From MED-G105 sp039819085 (lineage in GTDB: Bacteria > Pseudomonadota > Alphaproteobacteria > Caulobacterales > Parvularculaceae): DNA of 29,896 nucleotides. Positions 16,502 to 25,400 of the stretch are shown here, piece by piece. The stretch covers positions 1 through 29,896 of the forward strand of contig JBCBSQ010000025.1 in assembly GCA_039819085.1 (NCBI GenBank). The letters are read 5' to 3'. The position numbers and the translations under genes were made by a program. Positions within the stretch are counted from its first letter, which is position 1. Each line of letters opens with the position of its first letter. The notes under the pieces were generated by a model that saw only the letters and a program-made list of their open reading frames with translations, was not told where the DNA came from and made no database searches.

Positions 16502-17839
16502 GTGGTTGAAAAGGTCCTGATCGCAAATCGCGGCGAAATTGCGCTTCGCGTGCATCGCGCCTGCAAGGAGCTTGGGCTCTCGACCGTCGCGGTGCACTCA
16601 ACAGCGGACGCGGACGCGCTGCATGTGCGGCTTGCGGACGAAAGCGTCTGCATCGGTCCGCCGGCGTCGAAAGACAGCTATCTGAACATACCCGCGATCA
16701 TCTCCGCGGCGGAGATTACCGGCGCAGACGCCATTCATCCGGGCTATGGCTTTTTGTCGGAAAACGCCCGTTTCGCCGAGATCATCGCGGCGCACAACAT
16801 CAAGTTCATCGGTCCGACCGCGGAGCATATCCGCGTCATGGGCGACAAGATCGCCGCGAAGGCGACGATGCGCAAAGTCGGCGTGCCGCTGGTGCCGGGA
16901 TCTCCGGGGCCGGTCACGACGCTCGAAGAAGCAAAGTCGGAAGCCGCGAAGATCGGCTATCCGGTGCTGGTGAAAGCCGCTTCCGGCGGCGGTGGGCGCG
17001 GCATGAAAGTCGCGAAAACGGAAGCCGACATCGGCGAGGCCTGGTCAACCGCGCGCGCCGAAGCGAGCGCGGCGTTCGGCGATGATTCCGTCTATCTGGA
17101 AAAATACCTGACGACCCCACGCCACATCGAAGTGCAGGTGATGGGCGACGCGCACGGCAACGCCGCGCAGCTTGGCGAGCGGGACTGTTCGCTTCAGCGC
17201 CGCCATCAGAAGGTGCTGGAAGAAGCGCTGTCGCCGGCGCTCTCCCAGGCTGAACGCGACCGGATCGGCGAGGTCGCGCGCAAGGCGGTCGCCGAGCTCG
17301 GCTATCTCGGCGCCGGCACCATCGAGTTCCTCTATGAGAATGGCGAATTCTACTTCATCGAAATGAACACTCGCATTCAGGTGGAGCACCCGGTCACCGA
17401 GCAGGTGACGCGCCTCGACTTGATCCGTGAACAGATCACCATCGCCGCCGGCGAGCCGATGAGCTTCAGCCAGGACGATGTGACGTTCCGCGGTCACGCC
17501 ATCGAATGCCGGATCAACGCCGAAAGCCCGACGGACTTCCGCCCCTCGCCGGGTACGGTGACGTTCTTCCATGCGCCGGGCGGCCCCGGCGTCCGGTTCG
17601 ACAGCGCGGTCTATTCCGGCTACTCGATCCCGCCGCACTACGACTCAATGATTGGCAAGCTGATCGTCTTCGGCGACGACCGCGCCCACTGCATCAAACG
17701 CCTCCGCCGCGCGCTCAGCGAACTCGCCATCGCCGGCGTCGAAACGACGACGCCCCTCTTCTCTCGCCTCATTGAAGAACCTGACTTCCAGGCCGGAAAC
17801 TACCACATCCACTGGCTCGAGGAGTGGCTGGGGAAGTAG
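16502..17839 (+). CDS. accC: Biotin carboxylase subunit of acetyl-CoA carboxylase
   Basis: ATP-dependent carboxylation of biotin on AccB using bicarbonate. The 445-residue product has the biotin-carboxylase N-domain, an ATP-grasp domain (glycine-rich loop SGGGGRGMK) and the C-terminal domain. Catalytic E287 and R291 in EMNTRIQVEHP correspond to E288 and R292 of E. coli AccC. The start is GTG 16502 with a strong GGAGG 6 nt upstream. The alignment of VEKVLIANRGEIALR with the family start supports this choice. It lies 45 nt after accB. Confidence 0.97.
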   Translation: MVEKVLIANRGEIALRVHRACKELGLSTVAVHSTADADALHVRLADESVCIGPPASKDSYLNIPAIISAAEITGADAIHPGYGFLSENARFAEIIAAHNIKFIGPTAEHIRVMGDKIAAKATMRKVGVPLVPGSPGPVTTLEEAKSEAAKIGYPVLVKAASGGGGRGMKVAKTEADIGEAWSTARAEASAAFGDDSVYLEKYLTTPRHIEVQVMGDAHGNAAQLGERDCSLQRRHQKVLEEALSPALSQAERDRIGEVARKAVAELGYLGAGTIEFLYENGEFYFIEMNTRIQVEHPVTEQVTRLDLIREQITIAAGEPMSFSQDDVTFRGHAIECRINAESPTDFRPSPGTVTFFHAPGGPGVRFDSAVYSGYSIPPHYDSMIGKLIVFGDDRAHCIKRLRRALSELAIAGVETTTPLFSRLIEEPDFQAGNYHIHWLEEWLGK

Positions 17840-17867
17840 TGGCGGCGTGGAGCAGCATTCCTGAACG

Positions 17868-20054
17868 CTAGTTTTCTTTGACCTCAAACCCACCCAACGT
17901 CGGCACCGTACTTTCATTTCTCTCCGTGGCGACGGCGTCGCCTAGCGCGCGTTTCGCAGGGCCATAGCCATTTTCCGAGGCTCTTCGGAAATGGTACTCT
18001 GAATCAACACGACTGGGTGTGACTGCGTTTATGCCCGTTGTTCCATCTCGGTAGATGACGCCGAGCGCGTAGTCCGCGACCGCCAATCCGGCTACGCTCG
18101 CCTTCTTCAGCCAGCCCACCCCAGCAGAACCGTCCCGCGCAACGCCAATGCCGCGCACATACATGATACCGAGTGTGTACTGCGACAACGCATCGTCCGC
18201 CTCCTCGGCAGCCAACCGGATAAGGCGCACTGCTTCCGTCGCCGCCAACACACCGGTCGCCGCGTTCCGCCGTTGCGCGGCGCTCATCACGCCGTCTCTC
18301 GCCGCGAGCGCACTCTGGAATCTTCGAATGGCTTCGCGCGTCTGCGGCCCGACTTTGTTGTCGATCGCGCCGTCATAAAAGCCAAGCGCGGAGAGGGCGT
18401 TCTGGATGATCGAAACGTCAATGTCCGCAACAGCTTCGAGCGAATCCTCAAGGCGCAATTCTTCGAGTTCACGCTTCAATCTCTCGAGTTCACTTAGCGT
18501 TGACTGACGAGTTGCGCCCGGCCGGCCATTCACGCTCTGTGGACTCCAATCGTCGGCCCTGCGCCGCGCCCTTACGACCTCCGATCGCTGCATCCTTGGC
18601 ATGAGTTCCTGAAGCGCTTTAGTGGCGCTCGTTTCGCCAAGCTTCTCGGACAACATGTAAAACTGAACCGCAGACGTGTTGTCTTTTTCTATAAGGCGGC
18701 CTTCCTGGTAGGCGCGGGCGATCGCCTTGAACGCCTTTGGCCTATCCGCTGACCGACTAATCAGCCTTGTTTGCCCATCAAGGTATTCCGCATCGGTCAT
18801 TTTTGCGGCTACCTCGAATGACAGTCCTTGAGCGGCGGCCTTGATTGCGATTTCATCTCTGCTCGGAACGGCGTCTTCATTGGCTCGAAGCGCAGCCTCC
18901 ATGTACCATGAAAACGCTTCAACCAGATCTGGTTCAAAGTTTAACGAAAGTTCGCTGAACCTTAGGTCCGGACGGGAAGCAGCCGCCATAGGTGAATCGC
19001 TATAGACGTCGCCAAGATGCTTCATAACTCGAGCGTCGCCGTCCAGAGCCTGGCTGCGCCACAATTGCAGGAGCTTGTCCGCGTCAAACTGACCCGCAAA
19101 GTACGATGAAATTGACTGTTCCAGAACGTTCTCGGCGCGCGGGAGCCGAAAGTAAAACCGGCCCTTGCCCAACACTGGGTGGATTAGAGGACCATGTTGT
19201 GGTTGGTGCGTAAACACTTCCGCAGTCACTTCTTCGCTCAAGTAGTCGCCCAACTCATCGTCCGTAATGATACCATCCCGGTTGCGGTCCGCGGCCCCTG
19301 CAAGGCCGATTTCAATCTTCGACCGGAACACGCTGGCGTCGGGGACCGTCTCACCTTTGCGCCCGGCGGCGATGAAGTATCTGATTGGGTCCTGGGTTTG
19401 CACGACCCGGCGCCGCTCGCTTCTTTGCGTTTGATCAAATACAGAGCCCGCAAAGCAACTGTCGAAGATGAACATTACTTGACGAGCTTCCATCCGCGTG
19501 GAAAACGCGACCATCTGATCCATTGAGATAGCTTTTCGTTTGAAGCCCAGCTGATCGGTTGAAAACGTCGGCGTATCGACCGGCACCACATAACCCATCT
19601 CACGACCATCAGCCGTGGTCTGCGTGTCGCCGTGACCGGCGAAATAGACGATCAAGCGCGCATTTTGCGTATAGCCCCATTCGTCGATGAACGTTTCTAT
19701 CGCATCCGTGATTTCGTCGCTGTTCTTGTCGAGGATGATCTCGCTCACGAAACCGAAGCGTTTCAGCGACGCGGCGATTGCAGGTAGATCGCCCTTAACG
19801 CCAGGCAGGTCCCGCCAGCCTTCCGGTCCGTTCTGCTGGTAGTCAGAAGCGCCAATAAGCAGGGCCCGGTTGACGGTAATCGAGAAGTTGGGATCTATCC
19901 TCTCAAGAGAAGAAACACCTGCCGCCACCGCGCCCCTCTCGCCATCAGCCGATGTCTCTGCAACCGAGTTAGTTGCCGTACAAAGTCCGATTACAAAGAC
20001 GACCGGTCGACCCAAGCGGCTGCGCCGCCGGCGCGCGGTAGGTTTCCTGCCCAT
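17868..20054 (-). CDS. Secreted caspase-like (peptidase C14) protein with EF-hand, PG-binding and Sel1 regions
   Basis: Predicted metacaspase-type cysteine protease, outside the cytoplasm. From ATG 20054 the product is 728 residues: an Arg-rich signal sequence or anchor (about 1-35), a caspase fold (about 60-330) with H141 in YFAGHGD and C200 in FDSCFAGS, a canonical EF-hand loop at 256-267 (D-x-N-x-D-G-x-I-x-x-x-E), a Sel1-like repeat (about 437-478), a short coiled coil (about 520-540), a PG-binding-1-like domain (about 541-585, GFYDGAIDNKVGPQT) and C-terminal Sel1 repeats (about 617-710). The start is chosen for its GGAGG-type site. The frame stays open to 20201, through the poly-G tract. 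Base composition and codon use look less GC-biased than in neighbouring genes, which suggests transfer. Substrate and role are unknown. The catalytic dyad appears intact. Confidence 0.87.
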   Translation of the reverse strand: MGRKPTARRRRSRLGRPVVFVIGLCTATNSVAETSADGERGAVAAGVSSLERIDPNFSITVNRALLIGASDYQQNGPEGWRDLPGVKGDLPAIAASLKRFGFVSEIILDKNSDEITDAIETFIDEWGYTQNARLIVYFAGHGDTQTTADGREMGYVVPVDTPTFSTDQLGFKRKAISMDQMVAFSTRMEARQVMFIFDSCFAGSVFDQTQRSERRRVVQTQDPIRYFIAAGRKGETVPDASVFRSKIEIGLAGAADRNRDGIITDDELGDYLSEEVTAEVFTHQPQHGPLIHPVLGKGRFYFRLPRAENVLEQSISSYFAGQFDADKLLQLWRSQALDGDARVMKHLGDVYSDSPMAAASRPDLRFSELSLNFEPDLVEAFSWYMEAALRANEDAVPSRDEIAIKAAAQGLSFEVAAKMTDAEYLDGQTRLISRSADRPKAFKAIARAYQEGRLIEKDNTSAVQFYMLSEKLGETSATKALQELMPRMQRSEVVRARRRADDWSPQSVNGRPGATRQSTLSELERLKRELEELRLEDSLEAVADIDVSIIQNALSALGFYDGAIDNKVGPQTREAIRRFQSALAARDGVMSAAQRRNAATGVLAATEAVRLIRLAAEEADDALSQYTLGIMYVRGIGVARDGSAGVGWLKKASVAGLAVADYALGVIYRDGTTGINAVTPSRVDSEYHFRRASENGYGPAKRALGDAVATERNESTVPTLGGFEVKEN

Positions 20055-20057
20055 TTT

Positions 20058-20071
20058 GCCTCCCCCCCCCC
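20058..20071 (-). promoter_or_regulatory. Poly-G(10) tract and ribosome-binding site of the caspase-like gene
   Basis: On the minus strand ten consecutive G are followed by AGGC, placing a strong GGGAGG 4 nt before AAA-ATG... that is, directly in front of the start codon at 20054. Homopolymers of this length are prone to slippage. Confidence 0.75.
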
Positions 20072-20081
20072 AAAGCGTCGG

Positions 20082-20094
20082 GATTAGCCTAATC
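20082..20094. promoter_or_regulatory. 13-bp palindrome between the caspase-like gene and aat
   Basis: GATTAGCCTAATC is a perfect odd palindrome (6-bp arms) 28 nt before the caspase-like start. It is AT-richer than its surroundings and could be an operator. No regulator is identified. Confidence 0.3.
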
Positions 20095-20259
20095 GGGCGG
20101 GCTTGGCAGCACAACTCGCCATATTCGCCGTCGTCGCTACTACCGGGTTCTTCAGTCGGATCGCTTTTCGAACGCACGGTTTGGACACGCCGACCGGCCA
20201 TTGAGACTCGGGCTCACCGCTTCTTCCCCCGTCCCCAAAATCACGGCACACTTGTCTCC

Positions 20260-20928
20260 ATGCCTCGCGACGCCGCAGACGCGCTCCGCGCTGAAGACAT
20301 CCTGCCGGCCTATGCGCTCGGCTATTTCCCGATGGCGCGCGCCCGCGATGACCGGTCCGTCGTCTGGGTGCTGCCCGATGAGCGCGGCGTTCTTGATCTC
20401 GCAAGCCCCCGCGCCCCGAAAAAGCTCCTGCGGCTCCTGCGCCGCGAACCGTTCGAGGTGCGCTTCGACACCGCCTTCGTTCAGGTGATGGAGGGGTGCG
20501 CGGAAGCCGCCGAGGGCCGCGAAGAAACCTGGATCAATGACCCGATCCTCGAAGCCTATAGCGAGTTGCACTTCGCCGGCCACGCCCACAGCGTCGAATG
20601 CTGGCGCGACGGAGACCTTGTCGGCGGGCTTTATGGCGTGGCGCTCGGCGGCGTCTTTTGCGGCGAGAGCATGTTCTCGCGCGAGACGGGCGCCAGCAAG
20701 ATCGCGATGTTGCACTTGATTGCGCGGCTACGCGCCGGCGGGTTCTCGCTGCTCGACGCGCAGTTCCACACGGAGCATCTGGCGCAATTCGGATTTCAGG
20801 GAGTCGCCAGCGACGCCTACCTTGCGCGCATGAGGCGCCACTTGCGCGCGGACGCCGACTTCAACGCGCCGGCGGCTCAGTCCGCGTCGGCGATTTCCGT
20901 CTGGCAGTCGATCACCCAGACGTCATAG
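20260..20928 (+). CDS. aat: Leucyl/phenylalanyl-tRNA--protein transferase
   Basis: Transfers Leu or Phe from tRNA to the N-terminal Lys or Arg of proteins, marking them for ClpS-ClpAP (N-end rule). I choose ATG 20260, which gives 222 residues and starts close to the family motif AYALGYFPMARA. The frame is open 390 nt upstream, but that part is antisense to the caspase-like gene and looks non-coding. Family segments are clear: TWINDPILEAYSELH, GHAHSVECW, GLYGVALGGVFCGESMFS and LLDAQFHTEHLAQFG. The 3' end overlaps the end of the DUF2155 gene by 52 nt, tail to tail. Confidence 0.95.
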   Translation: MPRDAADALRAEDILPAYALGYFPMARARDDRSVVWVLPDERGVLDLASPRAPKKLLRLLRREPFEVRFDTAFVQVMEGCAEAAEGREETWINDPILEAYSELHFAGHAHSVECWRDGDLVGGLYGVALGGVFCGESMFSRETGASKIAMLHLIARLRAGGFSLLDAQFHTEHLAQFGFQGVASDAYLARMRRHLRADADFNAPAAQSASAISVWQSITQTS

Positions 20929-21659
20929 ACCGGGTGCTCCAGCGGATTGAGCGCCGGGCTCGACGCGAACATCCAGCCGGAGAAGACCGAATCGCCCTCC
21001 GCAACCTCGCCATCGCCAAACGCGCTGGCGAGCGCAATCCCTTCGTCGTGGCCGACGCCGGCGACATCCAAAGGCTCCGCGCCCGGCGGGGCGTCCGGAT
21101 TGTCGATCTTCGACATCAAATCCGGTGAGACGGTTTCGCTCCCGCCAAAGTCCGGCCGCTTGGCCGTGCTGAGAACTTGCGCGTCGTAGCCGCGGTCGAA
21201 AATTTGCAGGAACGCGGTCGTCTCCGGAAACTCTTCAGGCGGACGTTTGTCGCAATGGCGCGCAACGATCTCCAACGTGCCGAACCGTTCAGAGTCGTCC
21301 ATGTCGATGGTGAGGTCGACGTATTTCGCAGTCACCTTGTTGAGGGCGCGCACGGTCACGGCGACGGGCGTACGGTCGGATGCGGCCCGCCCCACTTCCG
21401 GGAACGGATCGTCCGCGCGCTTCGACAAGGCGTCAAGCTCACTGGGGCCAGTGGGTTCGACCGCATCCGTCTCGCCTTCGTCCGTCTCGACTTCGTCCGG
21501 CGCAAGGTCTTCGGCGTCCCCGGCGCGCTGCGCCGACGCATTCAGCTCCTCAAGAGTCTGGCTTGAGGCCGGGGCAGCGACCACCGCCAGAAGGACAGCA
21601 AATGCGGTGGCCGGCGGCAGGCGTTTCTCAAGGCGGTGCATCATGGGCGCGTCACTCAT
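20877..21659 (-). CDS. DUF2155 domain-containing exported protein
   Basis: Function unknown. The 260-residue product has a signal peptide (cleavage near ASSQ, about residue 33), an acidic Glu/Asp-rich stretch (about 45-75) and a C-terminal DUF2155 domain from about residue 95. Family features are VRALNKVTA followed by the C-D-K-R-P-P-E-E region and the terminal FSGWMFASSPALNPLEHPVYDVWV with its Cys just after. The cysteines in RHCDKRP and VIDCQT may form a disulfide. The domain is insertion-lengthened by about 50 residues in the middle. It lies next to the NDUFA12 gene, a pairing common in alphaproteobacteria, but a role in complex I is not shown. Confidence 0.88.
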   Translation of the reverse strand: MSDAPMMHRLEKRLPPATAFAVLLAVVAAPASSQTLEELNASAQRAGDAEDLAPDEVETDEGETDAVEPTGPSELDALSKRADDPFPEVGRAASDRTPVAVTVRALNKVTAKYVDLTIDMDDSERFGTLEIVARHCDKRPPEEFPETTAFLQIFDRGYDAQVLSTAKRPDFGGSETVSPDLMSKIDNPDAPPGAEPLDVAGVGHDEGIALASAFGDGEVAEGDSVFSGWMFASSPALNPLEHPVYDVWVIDCQTEIADAD

Positions 21660-21745
21660 CAGGCTCGGATTGCATCATACACTGGACGTGCGTCAGATCG
21701 ACTACATCCCAAAAATGGGATGATTTGAGGGCCGAAGCGCGACCC

Positions 21746-22150
21746 CTAATCGTCGTCGTCCGGCGACCAGGCTTCATAGACGTCGCCGACCCCTTCGCCC
21801 GCGCCTGAATGAGCGAGCGATCCTTTGGGGTGATAGGCGAGCGGCGTGCCAGTCATGTTCGGCAGATGGTCTTTCTCCCACGTCTGACGCAAAAGCGGGG
21901 ATTCGGTCGGCGGCGCGTCGAACGTGTGGTGGAGCCAGCCATGCCAATCGGGCGGCACGCGTGAGGCTTCCGCCACGCCATGGTAGATCACCCACCGGCG
22001 CGCGCGGCCATCTGACGAGGAAGGATCCGCTTCTTCGTAATAGCGGTTGCCCTGCTCGTCCTTGCCCACGAGGCGCGCTTTTCTGCGCCAAAGCGTCAAG
22101 GACGTCCCAAGCGTCGTCCCATTCCACCAGGTAAATAATTGTTTTAACAT
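21746..22150 (-). CDS. NDUFA12-family NADH:ubiquinone oxidoreductase accessory subunit
   Basis: Homologue of mitochondrial complex I subunit B17.2/NDUFA12, an accessory subunit kept in alphaproteobacterial complex I. From ATG 22150 the product is 134 residues. It shows the family pattern: TWWNGTTLGTSLTLWRR near the start, VGKDEQGNRYYEE, RRWVIYHG, PPDWHGWLHHT and the C-terminal NMTGTPLAYHP. The frame is open further upstream to 22615 but that part is antisense to nrdJ. No good Shine-Dalgarno is seen. It is transcribed away from nrdJ. Confidence 0.93.
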   Translation of the reverse strand: MLKQLFTWWNGTTLGTSLTLWRRKARLVGKDEQGNRYYEEADPSSSDGRARRWVIYHGVAEASRVPPDWHGWLHHTFDAPPTESPLLRQTWEKDHLPNMTGTPLAYHPKGSLAHSGAGEGVGDVYEAWSPDDDD

Positions 22151-22412
22151 ACGAATTCGTTCAAGCGGGCGAAGCGCCCAGAGTTGTCCGGCGCTCCGGT
22201 ATGGCGCCTGCCCGCAAACGCGTCCAGTGCCGCTCGCCGTGCGTCGCGCGACCCATGAGTCGAGGATTGGCGCAAGTCCTTGGCGCGGCGGCGATTGGCG
22301 TCGATATAGCGGGGCGCCGGTCAGCGATTCGCGCAAGGCGGCATGGATCGGTTTCAACGCGCGCCGCCCGCAAACCTGAGCCGAGCGTAGGCCTGTAAGG
22401 GATGCAACGCCC
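22151..22412. promoter_or_regulatory. Divergent promoter region of NDUFA12 and nrdJ
   Basis: A 262-nt GC-rich stretch between divergent genes. The nrdJ ribosome-binding site AAGGGA lies at 22397-22402. I looked for a cobalamin riboswitch and for an NrdR box, since this is a B12-dependent RNR, and saw neither. No clear promoter elements are identified. Confidence 0.4.
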
Positions 22413-25400
22413 ATGAAGTTCCGACGCGTCTTCACCGCCGCCGAATCGGACCCATACGCCGATATCGTCTTCGTCAAACGGGACAGCGAGATCCGCAACG
22501 CTGACGGCGAACTTATGTTCGAAGCGCGCGACATAGTGGCGCCCGTCGAGTGGAGCCAGACGGCCGTCGATATCCTGGCGCAGAAGTATTTCCGCAAGGC
22601 GGGGACGCCGGCCAAGACGCGGAAGATGAAAGAAGACGGCGTCCCCGATTTCCTTCAGCGCTCAGTCCCTGACGTCGCCGCGATCGCAAAGGCGCCGGCC
22701 GACGCCCGCTTCGGTCCGGAGACCAGCGCGCGGCAGGTTTTCGACCGGCTCGCCGGCGCGTGGGGCTATTGGGGCTGGCGCGCAGGGCTGTTCGATGACG
22801 AGGAGAGCGCGCAGGCTTTCGTTGACGAACTGAAATTCATGCTTGCGCGTCAGGTCGCCGCCCCCAACAGCCCCCAATGGTTCAACACCGGCCTTCACTG
22901 GGCCTATGGGCTTGAGGGCGACGGCGGCGGGCATTTCTATGTCGATCCGCAGACCGATGAAGTCGTCGAGAGCGCCACCGCGTTCGAGCGCCCGCAGCCG
23001 CACGCCTGCTTCATTCAATCCGTCTCGGACACGCTCACCGGCGACGGCGGCATTATGGATCTATGGAAGCGCGAGGCGCGGCTATTCAAATACGGCTCCG
23101 GGACGGGTTCGAACTTCTCCGCGATCAGGGGCGAGAACGAGCCATTGTCCGGCGGCGGGCAAAGCTCCGGGCTCATCAGCTTTCTTACAATTGGCGATGC
23201 GGCGGCGGGCGCGGTTAAGTCTGGCGGCGTTACGCGCCGCGCGGCGAAAATGGTCGTTCTTGACGCAGATCATCCTGACGTTGAAGACTTCATCTCCTGG
23301 AAAGCGCTGGAAGAAGAGAAAGTCGCCGCCCTCGCGGCCGGCTCAAAAGCGATCGCCAAACGCCTGCCGCAAATCCTCGACGCATGCTGGCCGGCGGAGC
23401 CCCTCGAAAAGGAAAGCGATGAAGCCCGCTTCGACGCGCGTGAAAACGAGGCTCTGGCCGCCGCAATCAAAGCGGCCCGCGCGGACTTCGTGCCGGATGC
23501 GATCATCAAGCGGACGATCGATCTCGCCCGCCAGGGCGTCCGCGCAATCGAGCTAGAGACCTTCGACACAGACTGGGACTCCGAGGGGTATCGCACCGTC
23601 AGTGGGCAGAACGCCAACAACTCACTGCGCGTCGGCGACGATTTCTTCGCCGCCCTTAAGGACGACAGGGACTGGGAGCTGCGCGGACGGGTCAGCGGCG
23701 AAACCATTCGGACCGTGAAGACGCAAGAGCTTTGGCAGGCCCTAAACGAAGCCGCCTGGCGCTGCGCCGACCCCGGCCTGCAGTTCCGCGACACCATCAA
23801 CGCCTGGCACACTTGCTCGACGGACGGCGAGATCCGCGCGTCAAATCCGTGCTCAGAGTATTTTTTCCTGGACGATACCGCCTGCAATCTCGCCTCATTG
23901 AATCTCACAGCGTTTCTGAGCGACGAGGGGTTTGACGTCGCAGGGTTGGAACACGCGTGCCGACTGTGGACGACGGTTCTCGAAATCTCGGTGGCGATGG
24001 CGCAATACCCGTCGCCTGAGATCGCCCGCCGCAGCTATGATTATCGCACGCTCGGCCTCGGCTTCGCCAATCTCGGCGCGCTCGCCATGCGGTCGGGGCT
24101 CGGCTATGACAGCCGCGAAGCGCGCGCAATCGGGGCGGGCGTCAGTTCACTGATGACCGGGGCGGCCTATCGCGCCTCGGCCGAAATGGCCGCCGCCCTC
24201 GGCCCCTTCCCGGCATTCAAGCGCAATCGCAAAGCGATGCTGCGGGTCCTGCGCAATCATCGTCGCGCCGCGCTCGGCGGGAACGCCGAGGACGGGTTTG
24301 AAAGCCTGAACAAACAGCCCGTAACGTTCGAGCCCGACGCCTGCCCATGGCCAGCCCTCGCCGAGCGCGCGCAAAAGGTCTGGGACGACGTTGTGGAGCT
24401 CGGCGAGATAAGCGGGTTCCGCAACGCCCAGGCGACCGCGATCGCGCCGACCGGCACCATCGGCCTTGTGATGGACTGCGACACCACCGGGATCGAGCCC
24501 GACTTCGCGCTGGTGAAGTTCAAAAAACTCGCCGGCGGCGGCATGGTGAAAATCATCAATCAATCTGTACCGGAAGCATTGAAGTCGCTCGGCTATCCGT
24601 CTCAGGAGCGCGAGGCGATCATCAACTACGCCGTTGGGCGCGGGACGCTGGACGGCGCGCCGGCGATCAACGCCGCCTCGCTGCAGGAGGAAGGTTTCGG
24701 ACAAAAGGAGCTGGACGCGCTGGCGCTGCGGCTGAACTCCGCGTTCGATCTGTCATTCGCGTTTGCGCCTTCGCTGCTTGGAGAAGGCTTCTGCAGGAAT
24801 GTGTTGCGGTTCACTGATCAGCAAATGCAGGGCACAGGCTATCAGGTCTTGCGCGATCTCGGCTTTTCGGATGAAGACATTCATGTCGCAAACCTGTACG
24901 TATGCGGTGCAATGACCCTGGAAGGCGCGCCGTTCCTGAAATCGGAGCATCTGGACGTCTTCGACTGCGCCGTGCCATGCGGGCGCATCGGCGAACGGTC
25001 GCTGTCGATCGCCGCGCATCTGGAAATGATGGCGAGCTGCCAGCCGTTTGTTTCGGGCGGGATTTCCAAGACGGTCAATCTTCCGGCGACGGCGTCGATC
25101 GCCGATTGCGGACGCGCCTATCTGCGCGCCTGGGAATTGGGCCTTAAATCGATCGCTCTTTACCGGGACGGATCGAAGCTTTCCCAGCCATTGTCGACGC
25201 TTCTGCCCGCGACCGCAGACGCTGACGAAGATGACGCCGACCTGCTTGACCACGACCTGACGATTGCGCCTGCGGCGGAAAAGTCGCGCATCGTCGCGGA
25301 GCGGATCGTCGAGCGCATTATCGAGCGCACGCCTGGCCGCCGACGGCTGCCCGACCGCCGCAAGGGGTATATCCAGAAAGCGATCGTCGGCGGCCATAAG

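Noticed and set aside
19870..20259. Long N-terminal extension of Aat
   Set aside because: It is antisense to the caspase-like gene, rich in Pro/Arg, and the family start fits ATG 20260.
22151..22412. Cobalamin riboswitch before nrdJ
   Set aside because: The conserved GCCACTG and associated core were not found. A covariance search would settle it.
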